A stretch of 64,000 nt of DNA from Sphingomonas sp. 7/4-4 (GTDB lineage: Bacteria > Pseudomonadota > Alphaproteobacteria > Sphingomonadales > Sphingomonadaceae): contig NZ_CP115960.1 of assembly GCF_027941955.1 (NCBI RefSeq), forward strand, positions 3,612,501-3,676,500, given 5' to 3'. Shown here one piece after another: positions 17,420 to 28,106 of this stretch. Position 1 is the stretch's first letter; each line of letters begins with the position of its first letter. The notes below the pieces were generated by a model, which was not told the DNA's origin, made no database searches, and saw only the letters and a list, made by a program, of their open reading frames with translations. Both the position numbers and the translations under genes were made by a program.

Positions 17420-18950
17420 TCGTCACCGACGGCACGGGGATGGCGTGGCTTTCGGCGATCTCGCGCAAGATGCCCGCGCGGACGATCTGCGCGGCGGCGG
17501 CGATGTCGGGGTGAAAATAGCGATCTTCATCCAGATGCGGCACGGTGGCACGCACTGTCCGGTGGACCGCCGCGATCGCTTCGCTGCTGCGGACGGGCGC
17601 GTGGAAGTCATAGCCCTGCGCGGCGGCGAGCAGCTCGATTGCGATGACGTTACCCGTATTGTCGGCCATCGCTGTCAACCGTCGGGCGCCGTGCGCTGCC
17701 ATCGAGACATGATCCTCCTGATTGGCCGAGGTCGGGATCGAATCGACGCTGGCAGGGAAGGCGCGCTGCTTGTTTTCGGAGACCAGAGCGGCCGCGGTGA
17801 CTTGGGGAATCATGAAGCCCGAATTGAGCCCCGGGCGCGGAGTGAGGAAGGCGGGGAGGCCCGACAACGCCGGATCGACCAGCATCGCCAGCCGGCGTTC
17901 GGAGAGCGAGCCGATCTCGCACAGGGCCATAGCGATCATGTCGGCGGCGAAGGCGACCGGCTCGGCGTGGAAATTGCCGCCCGAAAGGACTTCGTCGGTA
18001 TCGGTGAAGACCAGCGGATTGTCCGAGACGCTGTTGGCCTCGGTGCCCAGCGTCGTCGCGGCCTGGCGGAGCAGATCCAGCGCGGCGCCCATCACCTGCG
18101 GCTGGCAGCGCAGGCAATAGGGGTCCTGCACGCGCTTGTCGTCTTCGCGGTGCGAAGCGCGGAGCGGCGATCCGTGCATCATCGCGCGGAGCATCGCCGC
18201 GACTTCCTTCTGGCCGCGATGGCCGCGCAGATCGTGGATGCGCGGGTCGAAGGGCGTGTCGGAGCCCTTGGCGGCTTCGGTGGAGAGCGCCCCCGAGACC
18301 AATGCGGCGGCAAACAATGCCTCGGCCTCGAACAGTCCGGCGAGCGCATAGGCAGTCGAGAATTGCGTGCCGTTGAGCAGCGCAAGGCCTTCCTTGGGAC
18401 CGAGGGTGAGCGGGACCAGGCCAGCGTCGCGCAACGCCTGTTCGGCGGGAAGACGGCCGGTGGGCGTGTCGATCTCGCCGGTGCCGATCATCGCCGCGGT
18501 CATGTGCGCGAGCGGGGCGAGGTCGCCCGATGCGCCGACCGAGCCTTGTGCCGGGACCACCGGCAGCAGATCGCGCGCCAGCATCGCCTCGAGCAGGTCG
18601 AGCGTGTCGAGCCGCACGCCCGATGCACCGCGGGCGAGGCTCGCGAGCTTGAGCGCCATCATCAGCCGCAGCACGGGGCGGGGCATCGGATCGCCGACGC
18701 CCGCGGCATGCGAGAGAACGAGGTTGCGCTGGAGCGCGTCGAGATCGGCGGGTTCGATGCGGATGCTGGCGAGCAGGCCGAAGCCGGTGTTGACGCCGTA
18801 CACTGCATGATCGCCTGCAGCGATCCGGGCGATGGTGTCGGCGGCGCGCTGGACGCCCTCGCGGCAGGCGGAGTCGAGCCGCGCCTCGCCGCCGCGATAG
18901 ATGGCGCGCCATTGCTCGAGCGGCACCGCGCCGGGTTCGAGCGTGATCAT
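17412..18950 (-). CDS. hutH: Histidine ammonia-lyase
   Basis: The 512-residue product is the first enzyme of histidine breakdown, making urocanate and ammonia. The active-site triad Ala-Ser-Gly, which cyclises to the MIO cofactor, lies in [15 protein letters not shown] near residue 140. NTGFGLLA near residue 55 and [13 protein letters not shown] in the C-terminal half are also typical. The ATG at 18950 overlaps the hutI stop by four bases (ATGA), so hutI and hutH are coupled. Length is normal for HutH. Confidence 0.96.
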   Translation of the reverse strand: MITLEPGAVPLEQWRAIYRGGEARLDSACREGVQRAADTIARIAAGDHAVYGVNTGFGLLASIRIEPADLDALQRNLVLSHAAGVGDPMPRPVLRLMMALKLASLARGASGVRLDTLDLLEAMLARDLLPVVPAQGSVGASGDLAPLAHMTAAMIGTGEIDTPTGRLPAEQALRDAGLVPLTLGPKEGLALLNGTQFSTAYALAGLFEAEALFAAALVSGALSTEAAKGSDTPFDPRIHDLRGHRGQKEVAAMLRAMMHGSPLRASHREDDKRVQDPYCLRCQPQVMGAALDLLRQAATTLGTEANSVSDNPLVFTDTDEVLSGGNFHAEPVAFAADMIAMALCEIGSLSERRLAMLVDPALSGLPAFLTPRPGLNSGFMIPQVTAAALVSENKQRAFPASVDSIPTSANQEDHVSMAAHGARRLTAMADNTGNVIAIELLAAAQGYDFHAPVRSSEAIAAVHRTVRATVPHLDEDRYFHPDIAAAAQIVRAGILREIAESHAIPVPSVTNG

Positions 18951-20149
18951 ACCTGTCCTCCAAAGATGCGGGCATGGAGCGGGTTGAACCCCATGCGGTA
19001 GACGAGCTCGGCCGGCTCCTCGATGTCCCAGATGGCGAGATCGCAGCTTTTGCCGGGCTCGAGCGTGCCGACCCTGTCCAGCCGGCCCAGCGCGCGTGCT
19101 GCCTCGCGGGTCATGCCGGCGATGCATTCGTCGACGGTCAGGCGGAACAGGGTCGCAGCCATGTTCATCGCCAGCAGCGGCGAAGTGAGCGGCGAAGTGC
19201 CGGGATTGCAGTCGGTGGCAATGGCGATCGGCACGCCGGCACGACGGAGCGCCTCGACCGGGGGAAGGCGGGTCTCGCGGGTGAAGAAAAAGGCGCCGGG
19301 CAGCAGCACCGCGACGGTGCCGGCGCGCGCCATCGCCGCGACGCCGGCTTCGTCGAGATGCTCGAGATGATCGGCGGAGAGCGCGCCGAACTCGGCCGCG
19401 AGCGCCGCGCCGTGAAGGTTGGAGAGCTGCTCGGCATGGAGCTTCACCGGCAGGCCGTTGGCGCGGGCGGCCCCGAACACGCGGCGGACCTGATCGGGGC
19501 TGAAGCCGATTCCTTCGCAGAACGCATCGACTGCGTCCGCGAGGCCAGCGGCGGCGACCGCGGGGATCATCGCTTCGCAGACCCGCTCGATATAGCCGTC
19601 GGCATCGCCCTTGAACTCGCCCGGTACGGCGTGCGCGCCAAGGAACGTGGTGGTGACGTTCACTGCGCGCCGTTCGCCCAGCGCGCGGGCGGCGCGCAGT
19701 ATCTTGCATTCGTCGGCTTCGGACAGGCCGTAGCCCGATTTGATCTCGATCGTGGTCACGCCCTCGGCCAGCATCGCATCGAGCCGGGGCAATGCGGCGG
19801 AGACCAGTTCCTCCTCGCTGGCGGCACGCGTGGCGGCCATGGTCGAGACGATGCCGCCGCCCGCGCGGGCGATCTCCTCGTAGCTCGCCCCCGCCAGCCG
19901 CAGCTCGAACTCGCGCGCACGATTGCCGGCAAAAACGAGGTGCGTGTGGCAATCGATCAGTCCGGGCGTGATCCAGCGGCCTTCGCAATCATGGATGGTT
20001 TCGGCATCGAGCATCGGGGCGTCGCCGCGGGGGCCGGCATAGACGATATGGCCGTCGGTCGCGGCGATCAGGCCGTCCTCCACTACGCCGAGGCCCTCTC
20101 CGCGCAGCGTGGCCAGTCTGGCGTTGCTCCACAGCTGCTCGACGCGCAC
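18947..20149 (-). CDS. hutI: Imidazolonepropionase
   Basis: The 400-residue amidohydrolase opens the imidazolone ring to give N-formimidoylglutamate. Metal and substrate motifs are [40 protein letters not shown] and [11 protein letters not shown] chose GTG at 20149 (MRVEQLWSN) because GAGGAGG sits seven bases upstream; upstream in-frame sequence reaches into the operator region and is not supported. It is the first gene of the minus-strand operon hutI-hutH-hutG-hutU. Expression should be controlled from the palindrome at 20200-20215. Confidence 0.95.
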   Translation of the reverse strand: MRVEQLWSNARLATLRGEGLGVVEDGLIAATDGHIVYAGPRGDAPMLDAETIHDCEGRWITPGLIDCHTHLVFAGNRAREFELRLAGASYEEIARAGGGIVSTMAATRAASEEELVSAALPRLDAMLAEGVTTIEIKSGYGLSEADECKILRAARALGERRAVNVTTTFLGAHAVPGEFKGDADGYIERVCEAMIPAVAAAGLADAVDAFCEGIGFSPDQVRRVFGAARANGLPVKLHAEQLSNLHGAALAAEFGALSADHLEHLDEAGVAAMARAGTVAVLLPGAFFFTRETRLPPVEALRRAGVPIAIATDCNPGTSPLTSPLLAMNMAATLFRLTVDECIAGMTREAARALGRLDRVGTLEPGKSCDLAIWDIEEPAELVYRMGFNPLHARIFGGQV

Positions 20150-20199
20150 GCAATGACCTCCTCGAAGCGACTGCGATCGATCCTCTAGGATGTTGCCGG

Positions 20200-20215
20200 A
20201 AATGTCTATACATTT
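20200..20215. promoter_or_regulatory. Palindromic operator between the divergent hut operons, probable HutC site
   Basis: AAATGTCTATACATTT is a dyad with six-base arms around a four-base centre. It is AT-rich within GC-rich surroundings and lies in the 94 bases separating hutI and hutF. Known HutC sites are TGTATATACA-like palindromes, so this is the expected binding site for the GntR-type repressor encoded at 21608, controlling both arms, with urocanate the usual inducer. The site is visible; the binding is inference. Confidence 0.7.
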
Positions 20216-20243
20216 GTCCATGACACGATGTGGAAGGGCGGCG

Positions 20244-21611
20244 ATGCAAGGCTGGTGGTTCGAGACTGCGTTGCTGCCGGACGGATGGGCCGAGCGCGTA
20301 CGGATGACGGCCGAGAATGGGAGCATCCTCGCGCTGACGCCCGGGGTCGCACCCGAGCCGGGAGATGAGCGGCACGGCGTAGCGCTGCCGGGCATCGCCA
20401 ATCTCCACAGCCATGCCTTCCAGCGCGGCATGGCGGGCATGGCCGAACGGCGGGGGCCGGCTGCGGACAGCTTCTGGACGTGGCGCGATGTAATGTACCG
20501 CTTCGCCAATGCGATCGGCCCCGACGAGCTCGAGGCGATCGCCGCGCTCGCTTTCGTCGAGATGCTCGAGGCAGGCTTCGTCCGGGTCGGCGAGTTCCAC
20601 TATATCCATCACGACATCCACGGTGCCCCCTTTGCCGATCCGGCGGAGATGGGCGCGCGGCTGGCGGCGGCGGCGTTGGAGACGGGCATCGGGCTCACCT
20701 TGTTGCCGGTGCTCTACATGGCGTCGGGCTTCGGTGGCGCGGCGCCCCGGCCCGAGCAGCGGCGCTTCGTCCATGATGTCCGTGGCTATGCCCGGCTGGT
20801 CGAGGCATCGCGGCGTGCGGTGGCGGGCCTTCCGGACGCGCGGGTCGGCGTCGCGCCGCACAGCCTGCGCGCAGTGACGCCCGAGGGGCTTGCGGCCGCA
20901 GTCGAGATCGGTGGCGACGGCCCGGTGCATATCCACATCGCCGAGCAGACCGGCGAGGTCGAGGATTGCCTGTGCCACCATGGCCGGCGCCCGGTCGAAT
21001 GGCTGCTCGAATATGCGCCGGTGGATCCGCGCTGGTGCCTCGTCCACGCGACGCACGTCACCATGGCGGAGCTCGAGGGGATCGCGCGGAGCAGCGCCGT
21101 GGCGGGGCTTTGCCCGGTCACCGAGGCCAATCTGGGCGACGGCATCTTCCCCGCCACGGATTTCGTCGCGGCGGGCGGGCGCTTCGGAGTGGGTTCCGAT
21201 TCGAATGTGCTGATCGACATGGCACAGGAACTGCGCAGCCTCGAATATTCGCAGCGGCTGGCGCGGCGGGAGCGCAATCTGCTGTCGAGTCCGGCCCGCC
21301 CATCGACCGGACGGACGTTGTTCGACGCGGTGGGCAAGGCTGGGGCACAGGCGCTGGGGATGGATAGCCACGACCTCGCGCCCGGCGCGCGCGCGGACTT
21401 CGTTACGCTCGATCGCGGACATCCGACGCTGGCGGGCCGCGCCGGCGATGCGCTGCTCGACGCGTTCGTCTTCGCCGACAGCCGGGGAATGATCGACGGC
21501 GTGTGGCGCGGCGGGCGGCAATGGGTGAAGGGCGGACGGCATGTCGCGCGCGACATAGTAGTGGCGCGCTACGTACGGGCGCTCGCGGGGCTGGGGATCG
21601 CCGGACGATGA
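20244..21611 (+). CDS. hutF: Formimidoylglutamate deiminase
   Basis: The 455-residue amidohydrolase converts N-formimidoylglutamate to N-formylglutamate and ammonia, so this bacterium uses the HutF/HutG branch rather than HutG as a formiminoglutamase. Visible motifs are [43 protein letters not shown] and [19 protein letters not shown] chose the ATG at 20244 because GGAAGGGCGGCG precedes it; a GTG/TTG-type extension to 20190 would cover the operator. It overlaps hutC by four bases. Confidence 0.94.
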   Translation: MQGWWFETALLPDGWAERVRMTAENGSILALTPGVAPEPGDERHGVALPGIANLHSHAFQRGMAGMAERRGPAADSFWTWRDVMYRFANAIGPDELEAIAALAFVEMLEAGFVRVGEFHYIHHDIHGAPFADPAEMGARLAAAALETGIGLTLLPVLYMASGFGGAAPRPEQRRFVHDVRGYARLVEASRRAVAGLPDARVGVAPHSLRAVTPEGLAAAVEIGGDGPVHIHIAEQTGEVEDCLCHHGRRPVEWLLEYAPVDPRWCLVHATHVTMAELEGIARSSAVAGLCPVTEANLGDGIFPATDFVAAGGRFGVGSDSNVLIDMAQELRSLEYSQRLARRERNLLSSPARPSTGRTLFDAVGKAGAQALGMDSHDLAPGARADFVTLDRGHPTLAGRAGDALLDAFVFADSRGMIDGVWRGGRQWVKGGRHVARDIVVARYVRALAGLGIAGR

Positions 21612-22342
21612 CCGTCCAGACCCGCCCGCTCTACCAGACCATCCACAACGCGATCGAAAGCCGGATCATGTCAGGCGCGCTGCGGCCCGGTGATCGCATT
21701 CCGTTCGAGCACGAGCTGATGGCGGAATATGGCTGCTCGCGCATGACGGTGAACAAGGCACTGTCGGCGCTGGCCGGCGCGGGGCTGATCTCGCGCCAGC
21801 GCCGGCGCGGGTCGTTCGTCACCCGGCCGCGGATCCATATGGCGGCGCTGCAGATTCCCGATATTCGCGAGGAGATCGAGCAGCGCGGCCACGCTTATGC
21901 GCTGCGGCTGGTTGGTCAAGCCGATCTGGATGCAGACGGCGCGAGCGGCGCGTTGCTGCGCCTGCCGCCGCACGGCAAGTTGCTGTCGCTCCAGTGCGTG
22001 CATCTCGCCGACGGTCGGCCGTATGCAGTCGAGGCGCGGCTGATCAACCTCGCCGCCGTGCCCGCGGCGCGCGAGGCCGATTTCTCCACGATCCCGCCGG
22101 GAAGCTGGCTGCTGGCGCATGTTCCCTGGACCGAAGCGGAACACCGCATCACCGCCGCGCCGGCAGGCGACGATGCGGCCTTACTCGAAGTACCTGCGGG
22201 CAAGCCCTGCCTAGTGCTCGAGCGCTGGACCTGGCGCGAGAAGGAATCGATCACCTATGTGCGCACGGTCTTCCACGGCGACAATTTCGACCTGACCGCC
22301 CGTTTCGCGTCGCAGGCGGCGAGGGGTCCGCTCGGCGATTGA
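21608..22342 (+). CDS. hutC: GntR-family histidine utilisation repressor
   Basis: The 244-residue regulator has an N-terminal winged helix typical of the GntR/HutC subfamily (YQTIHNAIESRIMSGAL, then PFEHELMAEYGCSRMTVNKA, then RRGSFVTRP) and a C-terminal UTRA ligand domain (LPPHGKLLSLQCVHLADGRP, then TYVRTVFHGDNFDLTARF). It normally represses hut genes until urocanate binds. The ATG overlaps the hutF stop. The likely target is the palindrome at 20200-20215. Confidence 0.94.
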   Translation: MTVQTRPLYQTIHNAIESRIMSGALRPGDRIPFEHELMAEYGCSRMTVNKALSALAGAGLISRQRRRGSFVTRPRIHMAALQIPDIREEIEQRGHAYALRLVGQADLDADGASGALLRLPPHGKLLSLQCVHLADGRPYAVEARLINLAAVPAAREADFSTIPPGSWLLAHVPWTEAEHRITAAPAGDDAALLEVPAGKPCLVLERWTWREKESITYVRTVFHGDNFDLTARFASQAARGPLGD

Positions 22343-22458
22343 TCGCCGTCCCGAGAGGTTGTCCGGCGCCGTCTCGCAGCGGGACAGACGCCCCATTTCC
22401 CTCTGTGGGCTCGCTTTTATCCGATTGGTCTGACGATTGGCTTGCGTCGGAGGAAAAA

Positions 22459-22566
22459 ATGGTAATTCTAAAAGCTGAAGTCACGTTCCATATTGTGGGA
22501 GAACAGGAGGGGCAGCCTCCGGAACCCCACAAAATGCGTCCGGTCGCGGGGACAACAACAAACTGA
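22459..22566 (+). CDS. Possible 35-residue leader peptide upstream of the TonB-dependent receptor
   Basis: An ATG at 22459 sits immediately after GGAGGAAAAA, one of the strongest ribosome sites in the window. The frame encodes MVILKAEVTFHIVGEQEGQP and ends at TGA 22564-22566, 48 bases before the receptor start. Codon and base use are more AT-rich than in neighbouring genes. It could be a regulatory leader or a real microprotein; I recognise no family. The rest of 22343-22614 looks like a 5' leader and nothing else is identified in it. Confidence 0.35.
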   Translation: MVILKAEVTFHIVGEQEGQPPEPHKMRPVAGTTTN

Positions 22567-22614
22567 GACTCGCTCCGGACGGCGGCGTGAACAACGGTGG
22601 GAGAGGGGAAAATC

Positions 22615-25600
22615 ATGTCGAATCGATCGAATCTGCGCGTCCGCATCGGCGCGACCGCGTCCTGGACGGTGCTGGGACTGGCGCTGATCTGTGGCGGGCA
22701 GGCAATGGCGCAGACCGCGCCCCTGGCAGGCGGACAGGTGGCGCCTTCACCCGAAGACATCGTCCCCCCGAGAGCGAAGAGACGATCATCGTCGTCGGCT
22801 CGCGCGCCAGCCAGCAATCGGCCAACAATCGCAAGAAGAACGCCAGGACGGCGACCGACTCGATCGTTGCCGATGACGTCGGCTCCTTCCCCGACCGCAA
22901 CGTCAACGAAGCGATCTCGCGCATTCCGGGCGTCGCGCTCGGCCGCAACGAGTTCGGCGAAGGCGACAGCGTCACCGTGCGCGGCAATGGCCCCGATCTC
23001 ACGCGGGTCGAGCTCGACGGAATCGGCGTGCAGAGCACCACGGCGCTCGCGCTCGGGGCGAGCCGCAGCGCGGATCTGCGGGAGCTTCCAGCCGAATTGA
23101 TCAAGAGCGTCGACGTGGTCAAGGGTTCGACCGCCGACATGACCGAGGGCTCGCTGGGCGGAACCGTTCAGATCAAGACCCGCACCGGCCTTGATTTCAA
23201 AAAGCCTTATTTCTCGCTCCGCGCCGGCGCCGGACAGAATTCGCTCGGCAGGGACTGGACCCCCGACTTCAACGCCGTCGCCGCGCACAAGTTCTTGAAC
23301 GATCGGCTCGGCGTGATCGTCAGCGGCACCTATTCCAAGATCCAGAACGACGGCCATGGCTATGAGCAGACGACTTCCAACAACCGTGGTTTTGCGCGCC
23401 TCTTCGACTTCGACAATTCAGCCGAAAAGACGTTCAGTTTCAATCCGGCGACGGTCGGGACCGACGCTGCGGACGTTGCTTTCGCCAACAGCACCGCGCC
23501 TGACGGCACCACGCTCACCCCGCGCGAATTGGTGACGCTCGCCGCCGGCGCGACCAGCAAGGCTCAGTGCCTCTCGATCTTTCCGTATCTCCCTCTGCAA
23601 ACGGCGGGCAACGCCACGACCGCGGCACGAGTCCAGCAGCGGACGGTGGAGCAGCAAACCTGTCTAAACCAGTGGAACGACGCGACTCCGTCGCTGGTCC
23701 GCAACTTCATGAACACGCAGACCGACGAGCGCTACTCGATCGATGCGCGGCTCGATTTCCGCGTGAACGACCAGTTGACCGTTTACGCCAAGGCAACGCG
23801 CGCCGACCGCCAGGTCCATGACCAGAACCGCAGCCGCAACCCGGTAAGCCTGTTCAACCAGAATATTGCCGGTACCTTCAGCGATACGACCACGGGCAAT
23901 CCGCGCACGCGTACCGTCAACGCCAACGCGCCTGCCGGATATAATGTGTTCGACCCTGTCTACGGCCTCAATGTCGTCAGTACCGGCAGCGGCAACTCCC
24001 TGATCAGCGTCCCCGTGGCGGGGCAGGTCTTGAACGTCGTTCCCGGCAGCGTGGTGGTGGATGCCAATCACAACGTCACCCAGATGACGTTGACCAACAA
24101 TTCGGTGAGCATCGACCAGATCGAGAACCACATCGACACCAAGACGATGTATTATCAGGGCGGTGCCGAATATCGCGGCGAGCGACTCGAGATCGATGCG
24201 ATGGCAGGCATGACCAAGGCGACATCGGGGCGCGGCGACATGCGCACTTCGCGCTCCTACGCTTATGGCGATGCGACGCTGACGCTGCAGCCCAACGGCC
24301 TCTACGACGTCGCTCTGCCAGCCAGTTACGACGACACCAATCCTGTGAACTTCGTGCAATTGCGTCCGCCCGCGTGCATCGGCGCTGGGACGGCGCCGAC
24401 CTGCGTCGGCCAGAGCGCCGTCACGGCCGGCCCCAACGCGCCGGCAAGCCCCGCTTACACCGTCGGGCAGTTGCCCCTGACCACGCCGAGCTTCGAGTCT
24501 CCTATTCGCCGACGCTCGGCGAATCGTCGGAGCGGATCGCCAAGCTCGACCTGCGCTACGACACGCGCGATTGGCTGCCGTTCATCACCAAATTCTCGGT
24601 CGGCGGCATGTATCGCAAGAATAAGTCCGAGCGCTGGGGCGGCGGCGGATACGCAGTATCCTCGGCCGTGGGCACCTTCGGGACTCCCGGCTATGTCCCC
24701 GCGATTATCGTGCCGACGGCCAATGTGCGCGGCACGCTGCGCGCCTGCCAGCCCACCGCGACATCGACGGTATCGTGCAATTACGGCTTCGTGCCTTCCA
24801 CCAACCCTTCCAATATTCGATCGGGCGTGGACACGCTGACGCCGGCCGACCTCATCGCGCTGTTCACCAAGACGCTCGAGCCCAGCGGTTCGCAATATTT
24901 CGGCGATCTGCCCAATCGCGGCACGCTGCCGGACGCGTGGCAGGGCATCCGTACCGACGAACTGTTCGACGCGCTCGGCGCGAAGGACTTCATGAATTAC
25001 GATTGCCTCAAGACCTGCATGGGCAGCGACGGCCAGATGTACGACCAGCCGGCGACGCGGGTGCAGGAGACGATCAAGAACGTCTATGCGATGTTCGACT
25101 TCGAGCAGAAGCTGCCCCTGGGGCTGGTTTTCAACGGCAATGTCGGCGTGCGCGGCGTGTTTGCCAATGTGACCGGCACGTCGCTGCTCACGCTGAACAG
25201 CATCCGCAAGGGCCCCGCCTTCAATCCTCTCGATCCCAATAATGCCGGCGGTATCATCACCCAGACATTCATCGCCAACACTTCGGTCAATGCCAGCACC
25301 CGGGATTGGCTGCCCAGCGTCAATCTCAACCTCTGGGGCTTCAACGAGTCGGTCGTGTTGCGCCTATATGGCGGCAAGACCGTCGCTCGGCCGTCAATGG
25401 GCAATCTCATCGCGGGCGGCACGTGCACGATCGACCAGCGCGCGATCGATGCCGACGGCGACGATATCTTCGGCTGCACCGGGCGTATCGGCAATCCGGG
25501 CCTGAAGCCATTTACTGCCTGGAGTTACAACGCCAGCCTCGAATGGTATCCCAACGCGGATACGATGTTCTCGGCGACTTATGGCAAGCTCGACGTCAAG

Positions 25601-26305
25601 ATCGGCAATCCGCTTCAGGTGACCAAGACCGCGCGGCCTTTCGCGGGGAGCGAAGGAACCGATCCCGGCACGGGCGAAGCGCTCTCCGATATCGAGTTCG
25701 CCTATCCCACTTACGAAAACGGACCGGGCTACAAGCGTTCGATCTGGGAGTTCTCCGCCAAAACCGCGTTCACCTTCCTGCCCTGGTTCCTGAAGTACAC
25801 CGGCGCCGACGCCAACTTCTCGGTCCTGTCATCGGCAGTGACGTCCGGGCAGCAGGATCCGCTGACCGGCGATGTCATGCTCCCGCCTGACGAGTCGAAA
25901 TATTATACCAACGCTTCGCTGTGGTATGATGATGGCAAGCTCAACATCCGGGTCGCCTATCAAAAACGTAGCGCGCGGTTTAACTGCATCACGCCGTGCG
26001 GCGGCAATAATATCGACATCAATTATCCGGGTGAGCAATGGACCAACGTACGCCTCGTTGGTCCGGGCTGGAATCCGGGCGTTCCGCGCTTCACGGACGG
26101 CAGCACCTTCATCGACGCCAAGATCTCGTACAACGTCACGCGCAACTTCCAGGTCTATGCCGAAGGCCGCAACATGCGGCGTGAGGCGCAGACGATCTCG
26201 ACCGGCAGCTACGTGCCCTTCGAAGACGGTGCCCCCAAGATCATGCGCCTGTCTTATGGTGGCCGGCGGATCATGACCGGCGTTCGCCTCCAGTTCGGCA
26301 ACTGA
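22615..26305 (+). CDS. TonB-dependent receptor (two frameshifts in this sequence)
   Basis: After frame repair this is an outer-membrane receptor of about 1,230 residues. A signal peptide (ending GQAMAQTAP) is followed by a TonB-box-like ETIIVVGSR, a plug domain (VADDVGSFPDRNVNEAISRI, then RGNGPDLTRVELDG, then GGTVQIKTRTGLDFKKPYFS), and a long beta-barrel ending in the aromatic terminal strand RLQFGN. Breaks are at a C6 run (22764-22769) and near 24494-24500. It lies beside hutC, so import of histidine-related or chelated ligands is a possibility, but the ligand cannot be read from sequence. Confidence 0.85.
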
Positions 26306-26312
26306 TGCCCGA

Positions 26313-26336
26313 CGGCCGCTCCTTCGGGGGCGGCCG
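26313..26336 (+). terminator. Hairpin after the TonB-dependent receptor
   Basis: CGGCCGCTCC, TTCG loop, GGGGCGGCCG forms a ten-base-pair stem with a stable tetraloop, eight bases past the receptor stop. It is followed by CTTGATCT and not by a proper T-run, so it may act as an attenuating or partial terminator. Confidence 0.5.
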
Positions 26337-26372
26337 CTTGATCTGGCCGGGGCCTTGGCCGACAACGTTGCG

Positions 26373-27134
26373 ATGAGCGGACTTCCCGGCAGCGCATTGG
26401 CCGACGGCGCCGAGCTGTTGCTCCGTCGCCTCGATCAGTCGCCGCTCGGTGCGATCGAGCTCGACCGTCCGGCGCTCGATGATCTACCCTTTCGCGATCT
26501 GGTGCGGGCATTGCTCCGCGCACCCGGATTCAAGCTCGACTTCAATCGGCTCGAGCCCGACGCGGCACTCGAGCTGGTGTCGGGCCAGCTATTCGGACCC
26601 CGCGCGTTCGGGCGCGAGAACAAACTGCTCGCCCGCGAGATCGCCGCGCTGGCCGACCTTGTCGGCGGACTGGTCGATGCCCGGCCGGCGATCGCGATCC
26701 GCACCTATTTCGCGCCGGGTGACCTCGTCTGGCATGTCGATCGCGTCAACGAGCGGCGGGCGTTCCGGCTGGTCTGGCCGCTCGGCCGTCCCGCCGGCAT
26801 GCGGCTCACCTCTGCCGACAACATCCGTGCCGATATCTATCGCGCCTATATGCGCCGTGAATTCTCCCTGTTGGGCCAGATGGACACGCGCGTGTTGCGT
26901 ACCGGCGTTCCGGTCGAGACATTATGGGCGCATCGCCCGATGCAGCTCGCGGCGATGGTCTCGGGCCGGTTTCCGTTCCTGCGCGATCCGGACAGGGAAT
27001 ATGAAGTCACACCCGGCGCCGCGAGCGTGCACCGCGTCCAGACCCCGGCGCAGTCCGGCGCGTGGCACCGTTCGTCCTGGGCGAACCGCGATGCGCCGGG
27101 GCTGCAGATCGTGATCACGGCGGCGGCGGACTGA
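26373..27134 (+). CDS. Uncharacterised protein with HxD...H arrangement, possible Fe(II)-oxygenase fold
   Basis: The product has about 253 residues and no signal peptide. The middle section contains FAPGDLVWHVDRVNERR, with an H-x-D pair, and the C-terminal section has SVHRVQTP followed by GAWHRSSWANRDAPGLQIVI. This spacing resembles the HxD...H iron ligands of 2-oxoglutarate-dependent oxygenases and DUF1826-like proteins, but I cannot assign a family. The ATG at 26373 was preferred over a TTG at 26355; neither has a strong ribosome site. It is two bases from the next gene, so the two form an operon. Confidence 0.55.
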   Translation: MSGLPGSALADGAELLLRRLDQSPLGAIELDRPALDDLPFRDLVRALLRAPGFKLDFNRLEPDAALELVSGQLFGPRAFGRENKLLAREIAALADLVGGLVDARPAIAIRTYFAPGDLVWHVDRVNERRAFRLVWPLGRPAGMRLTSADNIRADIYRAYMRREFSLLGQMDTRVLRTGVPVETLWAHRPMQLAAMVSGRFPFLRDPDREYEVTPGAASVHRVQTPAQSGAWHRSSWANRDAPGLQIVITAAAD

Positions 27135-27136
27135 CG

Positions 27137-28072
27137 ATGCGGTTTCGCCGCCTCGGCCGGACCGGGCTCGACATATCCGAGCTGACCCTCGGGACTTCGG
27201 CGCTGACGGCCGCGGCGCGGAGCGACGTCGCCGAGGCGGGGGCGCTGGTCGCGCTGGCGCTCGATCGCGGAGTCAATGCCATCGAACTCGATGCCGGAGA
27301 CAGCGCGGCGGCGACGCTGCTCGGCGAAATACTCAGGCGCGAGAATGCCCGCGACCGCGTTCATGTCCTCGTGCGCGCAACGTCGCTGGTCGCCTTCGAT
27401 CTGCCCTCGCCGCATGTTCCCGTGCAGGATGCCTATCCCGGGCGGCACCTGCGGGCGGAGACCGAGGCGTTGCTCGTGACATTAGGCGTCGAGCGGCTGG
27501 CGCTCCAGCAGCTCCACGCCTGGTGTCCCGAATGGCAGCACGAAGGCGATTGGCTGGAGACGCTCGAACGGCTTCGCGCGGAGGGCAAGATCGCCGGCTT
27601 CGGCGTGTCGCTGTTCGATCACGACGTGGCGGCCGGGTTCGAGATCGTCGCCAGCGGGCGGATCGCTTCGGTGCAGGCGATGTACAATGTCTTCGATCCC
27701 GGCGCGGCCCGGGCGCTCCTGCCGCTTTGCCGGAAGCACGATGTGGGCGTCATCGCCCGCGCGCCGCTTTACTACGGCGCGCTGGGGGGCAGGCTGGAAT
27801 TTCCGCGCGACGATTGGCGGCACGACTATTTCTTCGATGAGCACCGGCGCGAGACCGGCGAACGCGTGGAACATCTGCGGGCCGTGACTCCGCCGGACCA
27901 ATCGCTTGCCGACATGGCGCTGCGCTTCTGCCTGTCGCATCCTGCGGTCTCGACCGTGGCGGTGGGGATGCGCAACCGCGCGCAGCTCGAGGCGAACCTG
28001 CAGGCGGTGCTGGCCGGGCCACTCGACCCCGACATCGGTACCGCGCTCGCGAAGCATGCGTGGCTATGCTGA
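27137..28072 (+). CDS. Aldo/keto reductase family protein with degenerate active site
   Basis: The 311-residue product keeps the aldo/keto reductase frame: an N-terminal MRFRRLGRTGLDISELTLGT, EALLVTLGVERLALQQLHAW at the active-site His position, IAGFGVSLFDHD, and a C-terminal HPAVSTVAVGMRNRAQLEAN. However, the usual DTAxxYG segment reads DAGDSAAATLLG with no Tyr, and the usual strand with catalytic Lys reads VHVLVRATSL. The catalytic tetrad is therefore incomplete. It may bind a nucleotide or a partner without catalysing reduction. It starts two bases after the preceding gene. Confidence 0.75.
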   Translation: MRFRRLGRTGLDISELTLGTSALTAAARSDVAEAGALVALALDRGVNAIELDAGDSAAATLLGEILRRENARDRVHVLVRATSLVAFDLPSPHVPVQDAYPGRHLRAETEALLVTLGVERLALQQLHAWCPEWQHEGDWLETLERLRAEGKIAGFGVSLFDHDVAAGFEIVASGRIASVQAMYNVFDPGAARALLPLCRKHDVGVIARAPLYYGALGGRLEFPRDDWRHDYFFDEHRRETGERVEHLRAVTPPDQSLADMALRFCLSHPAVSTVAVGMRNRAQLEANLQAVLAGPLDPDIGTALAKHAWLC

Positions 28073-28106
28073 GCGGATTGCGCTTCTGGTGCGTTGGCGC
28101 ACCGTA

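Noticed and set aside
14908..19001. Very long plus-strand open frames (up to 786 codons) across the hut genes
   Set aside because: They are antisense to hutU, hutG and hutH, whose protein motifs are unmistakable; GC-rich third positions create such shadows.
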